A stretch of 64,000 bases of DNA from Bacillota bacterium (GTDB lineage: Bacteria; Bacillota; Clostridia; Oscillospirales; Ruminococcaceae), in NCBI GenBank assembly GCA_023391875.1, contig JAEWAB010000005.1, positions 124,001-188,000 on the forward strand, written 5' to 3'. Under the pieces are notes generated by a model. That model saw only the letters and a program-made list of their open reading frames with translations, made no database searches and was not told where the DNA came from. How positions within the stretch are numbered: position 1 is the first letter of the stretch; each line of letters starts with the position of its first letter. Shown piece by piece: positions 32,315 to 41,538 of this stretch. The position numbers were made by a program, and so were the translations under genes.

Positions 32315-35300
32315 CTATGGTGTAGCCACGGTGCCGACATTGACCGTACAGGTGGCAATGTATTCCCCATCCTCAGTTTTTGCGGTAATGGTAACCGTTC
32401 CGGCTTTTTTCGCCGTAACCTTGCCGTTTGAATCAACTGTAGCGATGGTCGTATTACTACTGCTCCATATTACTTTCTTATTTGCGGCATTCTCCGGTGA
32501 AACGGTAGCGCTCAATGATTCGCTTGCGCCTACCTCCAAGTTCAGCTCAGAAACGCTGATAGACACACCGTTTACCGCTACTATGGGGTCAACCTTCACC
32601 CTACAGGTGGCCTTTTTGCCGCCATCCTTGGTAGTGACCGTGATGGTGGCTGTTCCCACGGCCTTTGCGGTCACCTTGCCGTCAGCATCCACCGTGGCAA
32701 CGGACGAAGCGCTGCTGCTCCATGTTACCTCTTTGTTTGCGGCGGTGTCAGGCAAAACGGTTGCATCAAGCGACAATGTTTCATTTACCAAAAGGACTAC
32801 ATCGGCCATGTCAAGCTCCACGGAGGTAACCGCCGAGCCTGCAGCCGATTTCACCGTAATGGTAGCAACAGCGTTTTTACCCGCCTCTTCTGTGGTGACG
32901 GTAATCTTAGCGGTACCCGCTTTGATAGCTCTTACCAAACCGTCCTCATCAACGGTAGCGACATCCTCATTATTGCTCGACCAGGTAACATCTTGATTGG
33001 TCGCATTTTCAGGTCTGACAGCCGCAGTAAGCTGTAAGGTCTTTCCCGCCTCAAGGGTTGCGCTGGTTTTATTGAGGGATACTCCGGTAACGGCAACCTT
33101 TGATACACTGCCAGTTGATTCGGTACCCTTTGAAGAAGAACCATAACGGCTTTTAAAGAAATCAATGATGGCTTTTACCGTTCCGCGTGCCATCGCCTCT
33201 TGCCCCTCGTCGCTGATCATCAGCGAATACTCCGAGCGGTTGCTCACAAAGCCGTACTCCGTAAGGGTGGCCGGGAACGCGAAATTGCGCGTCATATAGT
33301 AGTAGCCGAACTTCGCCCCGCGGTTGGTAATGCCGAGCTGTGACGAAACATTCTTGGCGGCAGAACTTGCAAGAGCGGTGGAAAAGTCGTTGAAATAATA
33401 GCTTTCGGTGCCGGTAGCGGAAGAACCCGCCGAGTTACAGTGAATGCAGATAAGCAGGTGCGGCGCAAACGAAATAGATTTACTCATTCTGCCTTCAAGC
33501 GTAGAGCTGGAGGGCGACGGATTGACTTGAACGGTCGCACCAAGGTCTTCAAGAATATCTTCGGTTTCGCTTGCAATCCAACGGTTGATCTCACGCTCGT
33601 TGACATCCGGGTAAAAGCCAAGCGCGCCGGGGTCGGCGTCGTTGTGGCCGGGGTCAAGCACAATGCGCGCACCGTTTAAGGTATAGCCGTAGGAATTGGA
33701 TGCCTCCTGAATCGGGGCGGGGTTATTAAACTTAAGCTTCAGCGTATTGCCGCTGTAGGAGGCCTGATACCCCATAAATCCGCCGGATTTAATCTTAAGG
33801 GTAAGCGATGAGCCGGACCAAGTGGCGCTCGAGAACAGCGGATTCTTGCTAAGCGACGAAAGATTGCCGGGTGTAGAAGAAGTATCTTTAAAGTTGATCT
33901 TCATCGACGTTGAGCTTAAATTCACCGTATAAGGAGCCTTCCAGCTCATATCGAGCGAAACAGTGGTATAGCGCCCGTCGTTATCCACGGTCATTTTTGA
34001 AATCTTGTTGCTGGAGAGATCTTGATCGTCGATAAAGGAGATATCCTGCTTATAAACGCGCACGCCCGACGCAAGGATATAATAGGTGAAGGAAGTTTTA
34101 CCATCCGAGAAGTTGATGGCGTCGCTTACCGCTTTATCCAGCGTACCCTTGGGCAGCGGATGATAATCCGGGTCGGAATAATCGTCGATCGTATCGGTGG
34201 GGAAGGTTTCGGCCTGCGTAGCGATAACCTGTATCTGGTCGCCATTGCCGCCGGAGGTATCATAGGAGATAGCCTCGGCTACCTTTACGCTGGCGCCGGA
34301 CTTACTTTCGGTTACCCCCTCGGCAGTGGCCTTCACGCTGATGGTGCCGAGGTTTTGTACCGAGGACTTTGCATCCGGCATGGTGAGGGTGCCGATAAAG
34401 CGGCAATAATTTGAGTCTTGGTCGTCGGAGTCATCCGGGCTGGTGTCCTCTTTAAGTGTAATGCTCTGCCCGGCAAGAGAGGCTGTAACCTTGGCGCCTT
34501 TATAAGCCACAACAGTGACGGTTACCGCGGAGTTACCCAGCGGCGAAATGGAACCGGCAGGGGATACCTCCTTTAGTACCTGAACATCACGGTCAATAGT
34601 GTAGGTGATCGCTTTTTCCTTATGTTCGAAGGTGAAGGTATTTTCACCGGGCTTAAGGTCGGCATCAAATGTAATGTATCCGTTATCGTCCTGCGTTAGC
34701 GCCTCCCCGTTTAGGGTGATGGGGAAGTTCGGGTCGGAAGCGCCCTTGAAGGTTATGGTCGGCTCGTTGGTAGTAATCGCCTTCTTGGCGGGTTGGGTAA
34801 TGGCGAGATCTTTCATGATATGATCCACCTTTACCTTGTCCGCGTAATAGTTCATAAGCAGATTGGTGCTGCCCTTCGGGTCGGCCGCCAGAGCCTTGAG
34901 CGAATTAAACGCGCTGCCCTTGTAGCCGGAAATCTTACGGGCCTCTATAACCTGCCTTGTAAGCTGGTCGGGGCTGCTCCAGCCTGCGCTGTCGGTGCAG
35001 GCCTTGGTGGCGGAATGAACGATATACATCGGGATGTTGTTCTGCTGCGTTAAGTCAGCCCACCAGCTCACAACCGTATCAAACGGCACGGCTGAGTCGG
35101 TGATGGCGCCGGAGGCCTTTACCGAAACAAAGTCTACATACCCTTTTTCTATGTATTTCTTCACGTCGGCGTGGCCGTCGTAAAGCATCTGGTATTCGGC
35201 GTTGGTCTTGGAGCCGTTCTCCTCCACCTCGCTGTTGGCCCATACGGAGGTGGTGCAGATGCCTACCTGAACGTTGCGGTTTACCGCGCGTACCGTATCC

Positions 35301-36091
35301 GAGATGGTTTTAATCACCGCCTCGTCATTTTGGTACATATAGTTGTCAAAACCGATGGAGATACCGTTTTCGGCATACAGCCCATAGGTACCCTCTTTAG
35401 TTTCATTGAAATAATTCTCAATCAGGATGCCGTCAACCGAGTAGCCTTCTACGATCTCCTTGATACCATTCGCAACGGTATCGAGTGTATCGCCGTTAAT
35501 ATTATCCGTGGTGACGATTTTATCACCCGAAGGAACGCTCAGCGCCTCATAGATGGCATATACAAACAGGCCTTTCTCCTTGGCTTGTTTGGTGAGATAA
35601 TCGAAGGCATCAAAATCGCCCACCTTGGAGCGGAAGATGCTGGATTTATAAATAACCGTGTCGTTGTAGCGCAGGTCTACAATCACCGAGTTCATGTGGA
35701 GCTCGGCGGTTTTGGTAAGCGCTGCGTCAATCTCCTTTTGCACCTGCTCGGCGGATGTAGTATCGTTTAGGATGAAATCCTCCCCGGGAATAAGGTATAC
35801 GGCGCGAAGCTCATCCGGCCTGTTAAAGGATACCGGCGTTACCTCCGGCTCTTCGCTGTCAGACGCCCCCGGGAACAGGCTTTCGCCTACCGATGCGGAG
35901 GAATCCTCCGTCGATTCACCGGGTACTTCGCTGCTGCTTATCCTGCTGTCGTTTGCATTAATGATGTTCGGCGGCAGTACCCCCGAACCATTAAAGGCAA
36001 AAGCAACAATTCCGGCTATAACAGTGATAACCAGAAAGCTGCTTCCCAAAACGATGCCCAACCTCTTGTTGCTTTTATTCATCCTTGACAA
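32315..36091 (-). CDS. Exported GHL10-like / N-acetylmuramoyl-L-alanine amidase / Big_2 multidomain protein
   Basis: A cell-surface protein of about 1258 residues. After an N-terminal membrane helix (LGIVLGSSFLVITVIAGI) comes a Ser/Glu linker, then a GHL10-type TIM-barrel-like domain (about 85-400, starting ELRAVYLIPG). Next are Ig-like regions, then an Amidase_3 domain (about 795-985) with zinc-site motifs VLDPGHND, NEREINRW, LICIHCNS and catalytic TEYGFVSN, and finally three Big_2 domains (WSSNNEDVATVDEDG and two more). It likely cleaves peptidoglycan stem-peptide amides outside the cell. The GHL10 part lacks the HFDDYF motif of its neighbour (ILIENYF instead). Start TTG 36091 is chosen from GGGGTG 6 bases upstream; ATG 36082 is possible. 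Confidence 0.85.
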   Translation of the reverse strand: MSRMNKSNKRLGIVLGSSFLVITVIAGIVAFAFNGSGVLPPNIINANDSRISSSEVPGESTEDSSASVGESLFPGASDSEEPEVTPVSFNRPDELRAVYLIPGEDFILNDTTSAEQVQKEIDAALTKTAELHMNSVIVDLRYNDTVIYKSSIFRSKVGDFDAFDYLTKQAKEKGLFVYAIYEALSVPSGDKIVTTDNINGDTLDTVANGIKEIVEGYSVDGILIENYFNETKEGTYGLYAENGISIGFDNYMYQNDEAVIKTISDTVRAVNRNVQVGICTTSVWANSEVEENGSKTNAEYQMLYDGHADVKKYIEKGYVDFVSVKASGAITDSAVPFDTVVSWWADLTQQNNIPMYIVHSATKACTDSAGWSSPDQLTRQVIEARKISGYKGSAFNSLKALAADPKGSTNLLMNYYADKVKVDHIMKDLAITQPAKKAITTNEPTITFKGASDPNFPITLNGEALTQDDNGYITFDADLKPGENTFTFEHKEKAITYTIDRDVQVLKEVSPAGSISPLGNSAVTVTVVAYKGAKVTASLAGQSITLKEDTSPDDSDDQDSNYCRFIGTLTMPDAKSSVQNLGTISVKATAEGVTESKSGASVKVAEAISYDTSGGNGDQIQVIATQAETFPTDTIDDYSDPDYHPLPKGTLDKAVSDAINFSDGKTSFTYYILASGVRVYKQDISFIDDQDLSSNKISKMTVDNDGRYTTVSLDMSWKAPYTVNLSSTSMKINFKDTSSTPGNLSSLSKNPLFSSATWSGSSLTLKIKSGGFMGYQASYSGNTLKLKFNNPAPIQEASNSYGYTLNGARIVLDPGHNDADPGALGFYPDVNEREINRWIASETEDILEDLGATVQVNPSPSSSTLEGRMSKSISFAPHLLICIHCNSAGSSATGTESYYFNDFSTALASSAAKNVSSQLGITNRGAKFGYYYMTRNFAFPATLTEYGFVSNRSEYSLMISDEGQEAMARGTVKAIIDFFKSRYGSSSKGTESTGSVSKVAVTGVSLNKTSATLEAGKTLQLTAAVRPENATNQDVTWSSNNEDVATVDEDGLVRAIKAGTAKITVTTEEAGKNAVATITVKSAAGSAVTSVELDMADVVLLVNETLSLDATVLPDTAANKEVTWSSSASSVATVDADGKVTAKAVGTATITVTTKDGGKKATCRVKVDPIVAVNGVSISVSELNLEVGASESLSATVSPENAANKKVIWSSSNTTIATVDSNGKVTAKKAGTVTITAKTEDGEYIATCTVNVGTVATP

Positions 36092-36116
36092 TGATTTCAC
36101 CCCGTATTTCGCTTTG

Positions 36117-37643
36117 TTACAGTATCGACTGCAAATTTTCCAGTTCCTCACTGACACTTGTTTTTACAGAAGAAGCCGGATTAAAGATAGAGTCATATCT
36201 GTAAAGAGCAAAGCCGGAATATTTCGACAGCTCCCTTGCCGCCGAAACCTGACGCTTTAGCATGGTGGTTGTATCCTGCCACTCGTCAGCGCCCGCGCCT
36301 GCCCATTGATCGTTTACACCTATTTTGTACACAGCAAGCCCTGTATAGAGCTTAACCCCGCTTGCCTTAATCATGCTGTTCCACAGTTCTACCGTATCCT
36401 GATACGGGCAGGTCCCGTTCTCAAAACCGAAGTAAACCTGCGGCATGATATAATCGATATACCCGGGAGTCTTGCACCATGTTTTAACGTCCGCATACTG
36501 GCTGGAATAATTGATATCTACGTTTGCCTGCGGACTGACACCAAACTGTACCGACGAGTTGATTGCCTTTACAGCCGAGTAGGTGTCTGATATAAGTTTA
36601 TTAACATTATCCAATCGCCAGCCTGCAAGCGACAGCGTACCGCCGCCGGCCTTATACTCATCGTAAGCGGTTTTATCAAACGACGATGAGGTGGTGGGAT
36701 AAAAGTAGTCATCGAAATGCACGCCGTCGATATCATAGCCCGAAACAAGCTCCTTGACGCCGTTTACAATCAGCTTACGCACCTCGGGGCGGGCAGGATT
36801 AAAGAAGATACCCTTGGAATCTACAACAATGGTGTAATCCTCTTCATCCTCATACCACTGCTTGGCAATGTTATCGCTGGAAAGCTTGCTCATATCGGTC
36901 GTGGTGAGTATGCGGTAGGGGTTTACCCATGCGTGTATCTCCAGCCCGCGCTTATGCGCTGCACTAACCATAAGGCTCAGCGGGTCGTAGCCCGGGTTTT
37001 TACCCTGCGTGCCGGTTAGTATCTTGGACCACGGGAAATACTGCGAATCATATAAAGCGTCGGCAAACGGGCGAACCTGCACGATTACCGTATTCATATC
37101 CTGTGCCGCAATCTTATCGAAGGCCTTGTCAATTCCCGCTTTCGCCTCCGCCTGAGACTTGCTTTTTAAGATCGTCTCGAGGTCAAGGTAGGAAAGCCAA
37201 ACGGCGCGCATCTCCCCTGAGGGCGCTTTCACCGACTGAGTGGGTGTTTGCTCCGCACTCGGTTTGGATTCAACCGGCTTGGACGAAGCCGCCTTTGAAG
37301 ATGCCGCTGCGGAAGAAGCCTTAGAGGAAGATGCTTTGGAGGAGGAAGAATTCTTAGAAGAAGTGGTAGCACTTTGTTGCTGTGAAGAGGTCGCCGCAGA
37401 CGAGGAACCGTCCAGCGCCTCAAATACATCCTCTACGGTGCCGCTACCCACATTCTCAAAAGGCGCCTCGCTGTCATATGCGGGCAGCTCGGGAGGGTAA
37501 AGAATGCCGCTTTCCTCCTGTGTAGCCGACGCAGCAGCCTGAGAAGAAACATCCGGTGCTTGCTGAGACCTGCTACAGGAAACAAACAGAAATGCCATAG
37601 CCAGCAGGAAACTGAAAATCTTAAATCGTTTCACTCGCAACAC
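36117..37643 (-). CDS. GHL10-family glycoside hydrolase-like lipoprotein (YngK type)
   Basis: A 508-residue lipoprotein. The signal peptide ends in the lipobox LFVSC near residue 23. A Ser/Ala/Lys-rich spacer (about 85-130) holds it off the membrane. The GHL10 domain runs from GEMRAVWLSYLDLETIL at about 145 with RPFADALYDSQYFPWSK, RGLEIHAWVNPYRI and GYDIDGVHFDDYFYP, the likely acidic catalytic region. The family (UPF0748/YngK) probably acts on cell-wall or surface glycans. TTG 37643 is the start, 6 bases after GGAGG. The downstream gene, 25 bp away, contains a diverged copy of the same domain, indicating tandem duplication. Confidence 0.85.
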   Translation of the reverse strand: MLRVKRFKIFSFLLAMAFLFVSCSRSQQAPDVSSQAAASATQEESGILYPPELPAYDSEAPFENVGSGTVEDVFEALDGSSSAATSSQQQSATTSSKNSSSSKASSSKASSAAASSKAASSKPVESKPSAEQTPTQSVKAPSGEMRAVWLSYLDLETILKSKSQAEAKAGIDKAFDKIAAQDMNTVIVQVRPFADALYDSQYFPWSKILTGTQGKNPGYDPLSLMVSAAHKRGLEIHAWVNPYRILTTTDMSKLSSDNIAKQWYEDEEDYTIVVDSKGIFFNPARPEVRKLIVNGVKELVSGYDIDGVHFDDYFYPTTSSSFDKTAYDEYKAGGGTLSLAGWRLDNVNKLISDTYSAVKAINSSVQFGVSPQANVDINYSSQYADVKTWCKTPGYIDYIMPQVYFGFENGTCPYQDTVELWNSMIKASGVKLYTGLAVYKIGVNDQWAGAGADEWQDTTTMLKRQVSAARELSKYSGFALYRYDSIFNPASSVKTSVSEELENLQSIL

Positions 37644-37670
37644 ATCCTCCAGTACACCTGTACAATCTAT

Positions 37671-37699
37671 ATATTACAATAGGTTGAATAACAGGTCAA
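37671..37699 (-). promoter_or_regulatory. Sigma-A promoter of the GHL10 cell-wall genes
   Basis: TTGACC (37694-37699), 17 bases, TAATAT (37671-37676) on the minus strand, 27 bases before the TTG start. Confidence 0.65.
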
Positions 37700-37715
37700 T
37701 AGAAAATTACAAATT

Positions 37716-37874
37716 ATATTACATAAAACATCTAATTTTTCTATTATTTTTCATCGCATAATGCATAATAACAAAGATAAATCGCATTATTACGGGCTTC
37801 TATAGGTAATAGTGCAAAATTTACTGAGGTTTTATGCAGTTAACTTAATTTTATTGTAATGTTTTATGTAATAT
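37716..37874. repeat. 16-bp perfect inverted repeat enclosing AT-rich DNA
   Basis: ATATTACATAAAACAT at 37716-37731 recurs inverted at 37859-37874. The 127 bases between are AT-rich with no open frame. The intergenic gap 37700-37949 holds nothing else that I can support. Confidence 0.5.
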
Positions 37875-37949
37875 ATGCAACCAAATCTTCACTAAGCTTA
37901 ATAACAGATTGTATTAACCAAATGGGCAGAAATATTCGCCGAAACGAAA

Positions 37950-37976
37950 AAAGGGCCGTCCTTTAGACGGCCCTTT
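37950..37976 (-). terminator. Terminator after tsf
   Basis: AAAGGGCCGTC pairs with GACGGCCCTTT around 5 bases and is followed on the minus strand by TTTTTTCG. It ends the rpsB-tsf operon. Confidence 0.85.
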
Positions 37977-37991
37977 ACTGTTAAAGAACAA

Positions 37992-38903
37992 TTATTTAAT
38001 CATGCTGGCAACTTCGTCGGCAAAGTTGTCCTGACGCTTCTCAAGGCCCTCGCCCTTTTCAAAACGGGTAAAGCCGGTGATGACGATCTTGCCGCCGAGC
38101 TCCTTGCCGGTTTTCTCGGCATACTGAGCCACAGAGATGTCGGCGTCCTTAACAAATGCCTGCTCAAGCAGACAAACGTCCTTGTAGAACTTCGAAATTC
38201 TACCGATTACCATCTTCTCCGCGATAGCGGCAGGTTTACCCTCGTTCATCGCCTGAACGGTGAGAATCTCTTTCTCCTTCTCCACTTCCTCGGCGGGAAC
38301 GGATTCCTTATTTAAATAGGTGGGCGTTGCAGCCGCAACCTGCATGGCAACGTCTTTCGCAAAGGTCTCAAACTCGGGCTTTGCCGCAATCTCAGCGGTC
38401 GTATCGAATTCTACCAGCACGCCGATTCTGCCGCCGCCGTGTACGTAGGTGATGATTGCGCCTTCGGCTCTCTTAAAGCGGCGAATCTTGATATTCTCAC
38501 CGATGGTGAGGATCTTCTCACGCAGAAGGTCGGCAACGGTTTCGCCGCTTGCAAGCTTGCAGGCCTCAAGTGCCGCAACATCCGCGGGGTTCTGCTCAAT
38601 AATGGTGCTTGCGCAGGTTTCAACAAACGACTTAAAGCTGTCGTTCTTGGCAACGAAGTCGGTCTCGGCATTAACTTCCAGTACAACGCCAACATTCTTT
38701 GCATCGTTTACCGCAGCGTATACAACACCCTCGGCGGCAATTCTGCCAGCCTTTTTGGTGGCGGCGGCAAGACCCTTTTCACGCAGAATCTCAACCGCCT
38801 TATCCATATCCCCGTTTGAATCGGTGAGCGCCTTTTTGCAGTCCATCATTCCGCAGCCGGTTTTCTCGCGGAGGGTAGCAACATCTTTAGCTGTAAAAGC
38901 CAT
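37992..38903 (-). CDS. tsf: Elongation factor Ts
   Basis: A 303-residue EF-Ts. It begins MAFTAKDVATLREKTGCGMM with the DCKKAL and DMDKAVEILREKG segments of the UBA-like domain, then the conserved core EVNAETDFVAKNDSF. It exchanges GDP for GTP on EF-Tu. The start ATG 38903 gives the canonical N-terminus; a TTG two codons earlier is possible. It follows rpsB with a 98 bp gap, the usual rpsB-tsf operon, and is closed by a strong terminator. Confidence 0.97.
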   Translation of the reverse strand: MAFTAKDVATLREKTGCGMMDCKKALTDSNGDMDKAVEILREKGLAAATKKAGRIAAEGVVYAAVNDAKNVGVVLEVNAETDFVAKNDSFKSFVETCASTIIEQNPADVAALEACKLASGETVADLLREKILTIGENIKIRRFKRAEGAIITYVHGGGRIGVLVEFDTTAEIAAKPEFETFAKDVAMQVAAATPTYLNKESVPAEEVEKEKEILTVQAMNEGKPAAIAEKMVIGRISKFYKDVCLLEQAFVKDADISVAQYAEKTGKELGGKIVITGFTRFEKGEGLEKRQDNFADEVASMIK

Positions 38904-39001
38904 TTTCAAATCATCCTTTCAAAATAATCGCACATCAAACAGTGTTTTTAAAAGGAATGCCCGCGCAACCTGCCCGGGCATTCGTTATTTTAGGGTAAAA
39001 A

Positions 39002-39733
39002 CTATTCTTTGTCGGCAGGCTCTTCCTGCTGTGCGGCCTGTTCCGCTTCAGCACCCTGTCTGCCCTCCATTACGGCGTTAGCCATAGCGCCGGCAATCAG
39101 CTTAACGGCACGGATAGCGTCGTCGTTGCCGGGGATTACATAGTCTACCTCATCGGGGTCGCAGTTGGTATCAACAATCGCAACCACGGGAATGCCAAGC
39201 TTCTTGGCTTCGGCTACCGCGATCTTCTCTTTGCGGGGGTCTACCACAAATAGTGCGCCGGGCAGCTTATCCATATTCTTAATGCCGCCGAGGAACTTCT
39301 CAAGCTTTTCAATCTCAAGGTTTAACTTAATAACCTCTTTCTTGGGCAGCGCGTCAAAGGTGCCGTCTTCCTGCATCTTGCGCAGCTGGGTAAGTCTTGC
39401 GATTCTGCGGCGAATAGTTTTAAAATTGGTGAGCATACCGCCGAGCCAGCGGGCGTTTACATAATGAATGCCTGCTCTCTCCGCTTCGTCTCTAATCGAA
39501 TCCTGCGCCTGCTTCTTGGTGCCAACAAAAAGAATGGTGTCACCGTTCGAAACAACGTCGCGAACGAACATGTAAGCTTCTTCAAGCTTCTTTACGGTCT
39601 TCTGCAGGTCGATAATGTAGATGCCGTTGCGTTCGGTAAAGATATAGGGCGCCATTTTGGGGTTCCATCTTCTTGTCTGGTGACCGAAATGTACACCGGC
39701 TTCAAGAAGCTGTTTCATGGATACTACTGCCAT
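39002..39733 (-). CDS. rpsB: 30S ribosomal protein S2
   Basis: A 243-residue S2. Signatures are MKQLLEAGVHFGHQTRRWNP near the start, YIIDLQKTVKKLEEAY, NARWLGGMLTNFKTIRRRI and GIPVVAIVDTNCDPDEVDYV. It binds the 30S head-body junction late in assembly. The ATG follows GGAGGAAAC. The C-terminus is short and Gln/Glu-rich. The upstream leader of about 200 bases has its own promoter and hairpins, possibly for feedback by S2. Confidence 0.97.
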   Translation of the reverse strand: MAVVSMKQLLEAGVHFGHQTRRWNPKMAPYIFTERNGIYIIDLQKTVKKLEEAYMFVRDVVSNGDTILFVGTKKQAQDSIRDEAERAGIHYVNARWLGGMLTNFKTIRRRIARLTQLRKMQEDGTFDALPKKEVIKLNLEIEKLEKFLGGIKNMDKLPGALFVVDPRKEKIAVAEAKKLGIPVVAIVDTNCDPDEVDYVIPGNDDAIRAVKLIAGAMANAVMEGRQGAEAEQAAQQEEPADKE

Positions 39734-39925
39734 TTGTGTTTCCTCCTAATTTTGGTTGTTAACCGCCGTTTTACGCAGCTTGACGCGAAACCGCAACCTT
39801 TGTTACGGCACCGCCGCAGTCAATTGTAAAACGTGTGATTTTATTTGGGCCAATGGCCCGCCGATTTGCCACGCGAAAACTCACAAAAAGAAAGCCTTAG
39901 TCAATGGCAATTGACTCGACGATTT

Positions 39926-39954
39926 ATTGTAGCATAGCACTACAAAAAATGCAA
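39926..39954 (-). promoter_or_regulatory. Promoter and structured leader of rpsB-tsf
   Basis: On the minus strand TTGCAT (39949-39954), 17 bases, TACAAT (39926-39931). The leader contains AGTCAATGGCAATTGACT (39899-39916) and GGGCC/GGCCC (39849-39861), both hairpin-forming. The leader is about 190 bases long, which suits autogenous control, but I cannot match a known motif. Confidence 0.65.
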
Positions 39955-39977
39955 TATGTTTTACAGATATTATGGGC

Positions 39978-40259
39978 CTAATTTTCAAAGATGTTAAACT
40001 TCCGGCGCGCAGGCCGGTTCACGTACTCAAAGCTGACCAGAATGGTGTCCTCACCCATTACCTTAATGTTGTCAAGACCGATGAAGATGTCGTCCGCGCG
40101 CCCAAATAAGCCGAAAAAACGTGCCCTACCGTAGATAATGAGGGCAATCACCTTCGCGCAGTCCATATCAATCTCTACGTCGCATACACAGCCTAAACGT
40201 GCACCGTCTTTGATGTTTACCACTTCTTTGTGCCTTAAGTCGTTGACGGTAAGATGCAC
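39978..40259 (-). CDS. YlmC/YmxH family PRC-barrel protein
   Basis: A 93-residue protein starting VHLTVNDLRHKEVVNIKDG with a PRC-barrel pattern (ARLGCVCDVEIDMDCAKVIA, then DIFIGLDNIKVMGEDTILV). YlmC/YmxH proteins are sporulation-associated in Firmicutes, without a proven mechanism. The start GTG 40259 lies 7 bases after GGAGG; the open frame reaches 40277. It is located 73 bp after sppA and before rpsB on the same strand. Its presence supports a spore-forming lineage. Confidence 0.82.
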   Translation of the reverse strand: MHLTVNDLRHKEVVNIKDGARLGCVCDVEIDMDCAKVIALIIYGRARFFGLFGRADDIFIGLDNIKVMGEDTILVSFEYVNRPARRKFNIFEN

Positions 40260-40331
40260 ACTGCTCCCTCCAAGCATGGACGTATCTCAAGGCATTGACA
40301 AAGTGCCGGGCACCTTCAGATAGTCCTTGAA

Positions 40332-41330
40332 TTATTGAGCTAATTCAGGGCAGTAATACCCCGTCTTATTGTATGCTTTGAGTGTATCTAAAATGACCTC
40401 TGCCTCGTTTTTAGGCGCGATGTTGCGGGCGGCAGCAAACAAGCCGGCAAAACCGCTCGGCATGGGCATCTCATGCTCCTGAATAAAAATATCCTCGTTG
40501 CCGAGCGCCTCTTTCATGTCATCGAGCGCTTCCTCATAGGTGCAGATGCTATCGACAAGTTTATTGTTAAGTGCCTGCTTTGCGGTATATACCCTGCCGT
40601 CGGCAATCTTTTTTACCTCGCTTACCTGCATCCCGCGCCCTTCTGCCACAACACCCACGAACTGCTCGTAGGCTTCGCTTACCATCGACTGAAAGATTGC
40701 CTTCTGTTCCTCCGTCATGGGTTCAAACTGGCTGCCCATCGATTTATTGGCACCGGAGGTAAAGGTATGGGTGGTAATGCCATAGCGCTCCAGAAAACCG
40801 GAAAGATCGATATAGGTGCCCATGATCACCCCGATAGAACCTGTGAGCGTGTTTCGGTTGCACAATATCTTATCGGCGGCCGAAGCGATGTAATAGCCAC
40901 CGGAGGCAGCCATCTGCCCCATATAGGCGTATACCGGCCTGCCGGTTTCTTTATACTCCTGCAGCTTTAAGTACACCTCATCCGACTCGTACACGCCGCC
41001 ACCCGGCGTATTTAAAAACAGCATGATCCCCTTGCTGGAATCGTCCTCGATCAGTTCATCGATGGTATCGAGTATAAACTGATGATTGTAACCGCTGCCG
41101 GAAGCAAACAGCGAAGAGGTATCCGCCGATGTGATCTCCCCTTCTATGCGGATGATGTCAATCCGCCCGTTTACCGTGGAGCCAAAGGCGGAAACCATCC
41201 ATACCACAAAAGCGGCAAGTACGCCGACCAAAACCAGTCCGGCCGCGCAGCACGCGATGATGATACCTGTCTTTGATTTCTTTTTTGGCGGCTGCGGAAC
41301 ATTTATATTCTGCGCAGGATTAAAGCCCAT
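40332..41330 (-). CDS. sppA: Signal peptide peptidase SppA, S49 family
   Basis: A 332-residue S49 protease. A proline/lysine-rich N-terminus is followed by one membrane helix (GIIIACCAAGLVLVGVLAAF). The catalytic region shows MLFLNTPGGGVYESDEVYL, then the Ser-Lys dyad areas MGQMAASGGYYIASAADKI and TLTGSIGVIMGTYIDL. SppA cleaves leftover signal peptides in the membrane. Length matches the single-domain Bacillus form. The ATG follows CGGAG. It is the first gene before ymxH and may be cotranscribed with it. Confidence 0.9.
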   Translation of the reverse strand: MGFNPAQNINVPQPPKKKSKTGIIIACCAAGLVLVGVLAAFVVWMVSAFGSTVNGRIDIIRIEGEITSADTSSLFASGSGYNHQFILDTIDELIEDDSSKGIMLFLNTPGGGVYESDEVYLKLQEYKETGRPVYAYMGQMAASGGYYIASAADKILCNRNTLTGSIGVIMGTYIDLSGFLERYGITTHTFTSGANKSMGSQFEPMTEEQKAIFQSMVSEAYEQFVGVVAEGRGMQVSEVKKIADGRVYTAKQALNNKLVDSICTYEEALDDMKEALGNEDIFIQEHEMPMPSGFAGLFAAARNIAPKNEAEVILDTLKAYNKTGYYCPELAQ

Positions 41331-41421
41331 ATTCTCCGTCTATGACCATACCTTTCTTGGCCTTTTACCAAAAGATAACAGGCCTTTTAAATTACTTCAG
41401 CCTTAAAAATTTCAATGATTA

Positions 41422-41453
41422 AACCCTTGTTCGGCTTAAACGGAACAAGGGTT
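41422..41453 (-). terminator. Terminator hairpin after the anchored exported protein
   Basis: AACCCTTGTTC pairs with GAACAAGGGTT around 10 bases. It lies 86 bases after the stop of the gene at 41539 and upstream of sppA. The T-tract is weak. Confidence 0.5.
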
Positions 41454-41538
41454 CCAATATCACGAAATATAATGTTAGTACCAGTATTAGTATACTATAA
41501 TATTTATGCCAAAACAACTGCCAATTTACGGATGGATA

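Noticed and set aside
33440..35770. Several open frames opposite the amidase-Big_2 gene
   Set aside because: Antisense shadows of a gene with well-defined domains.
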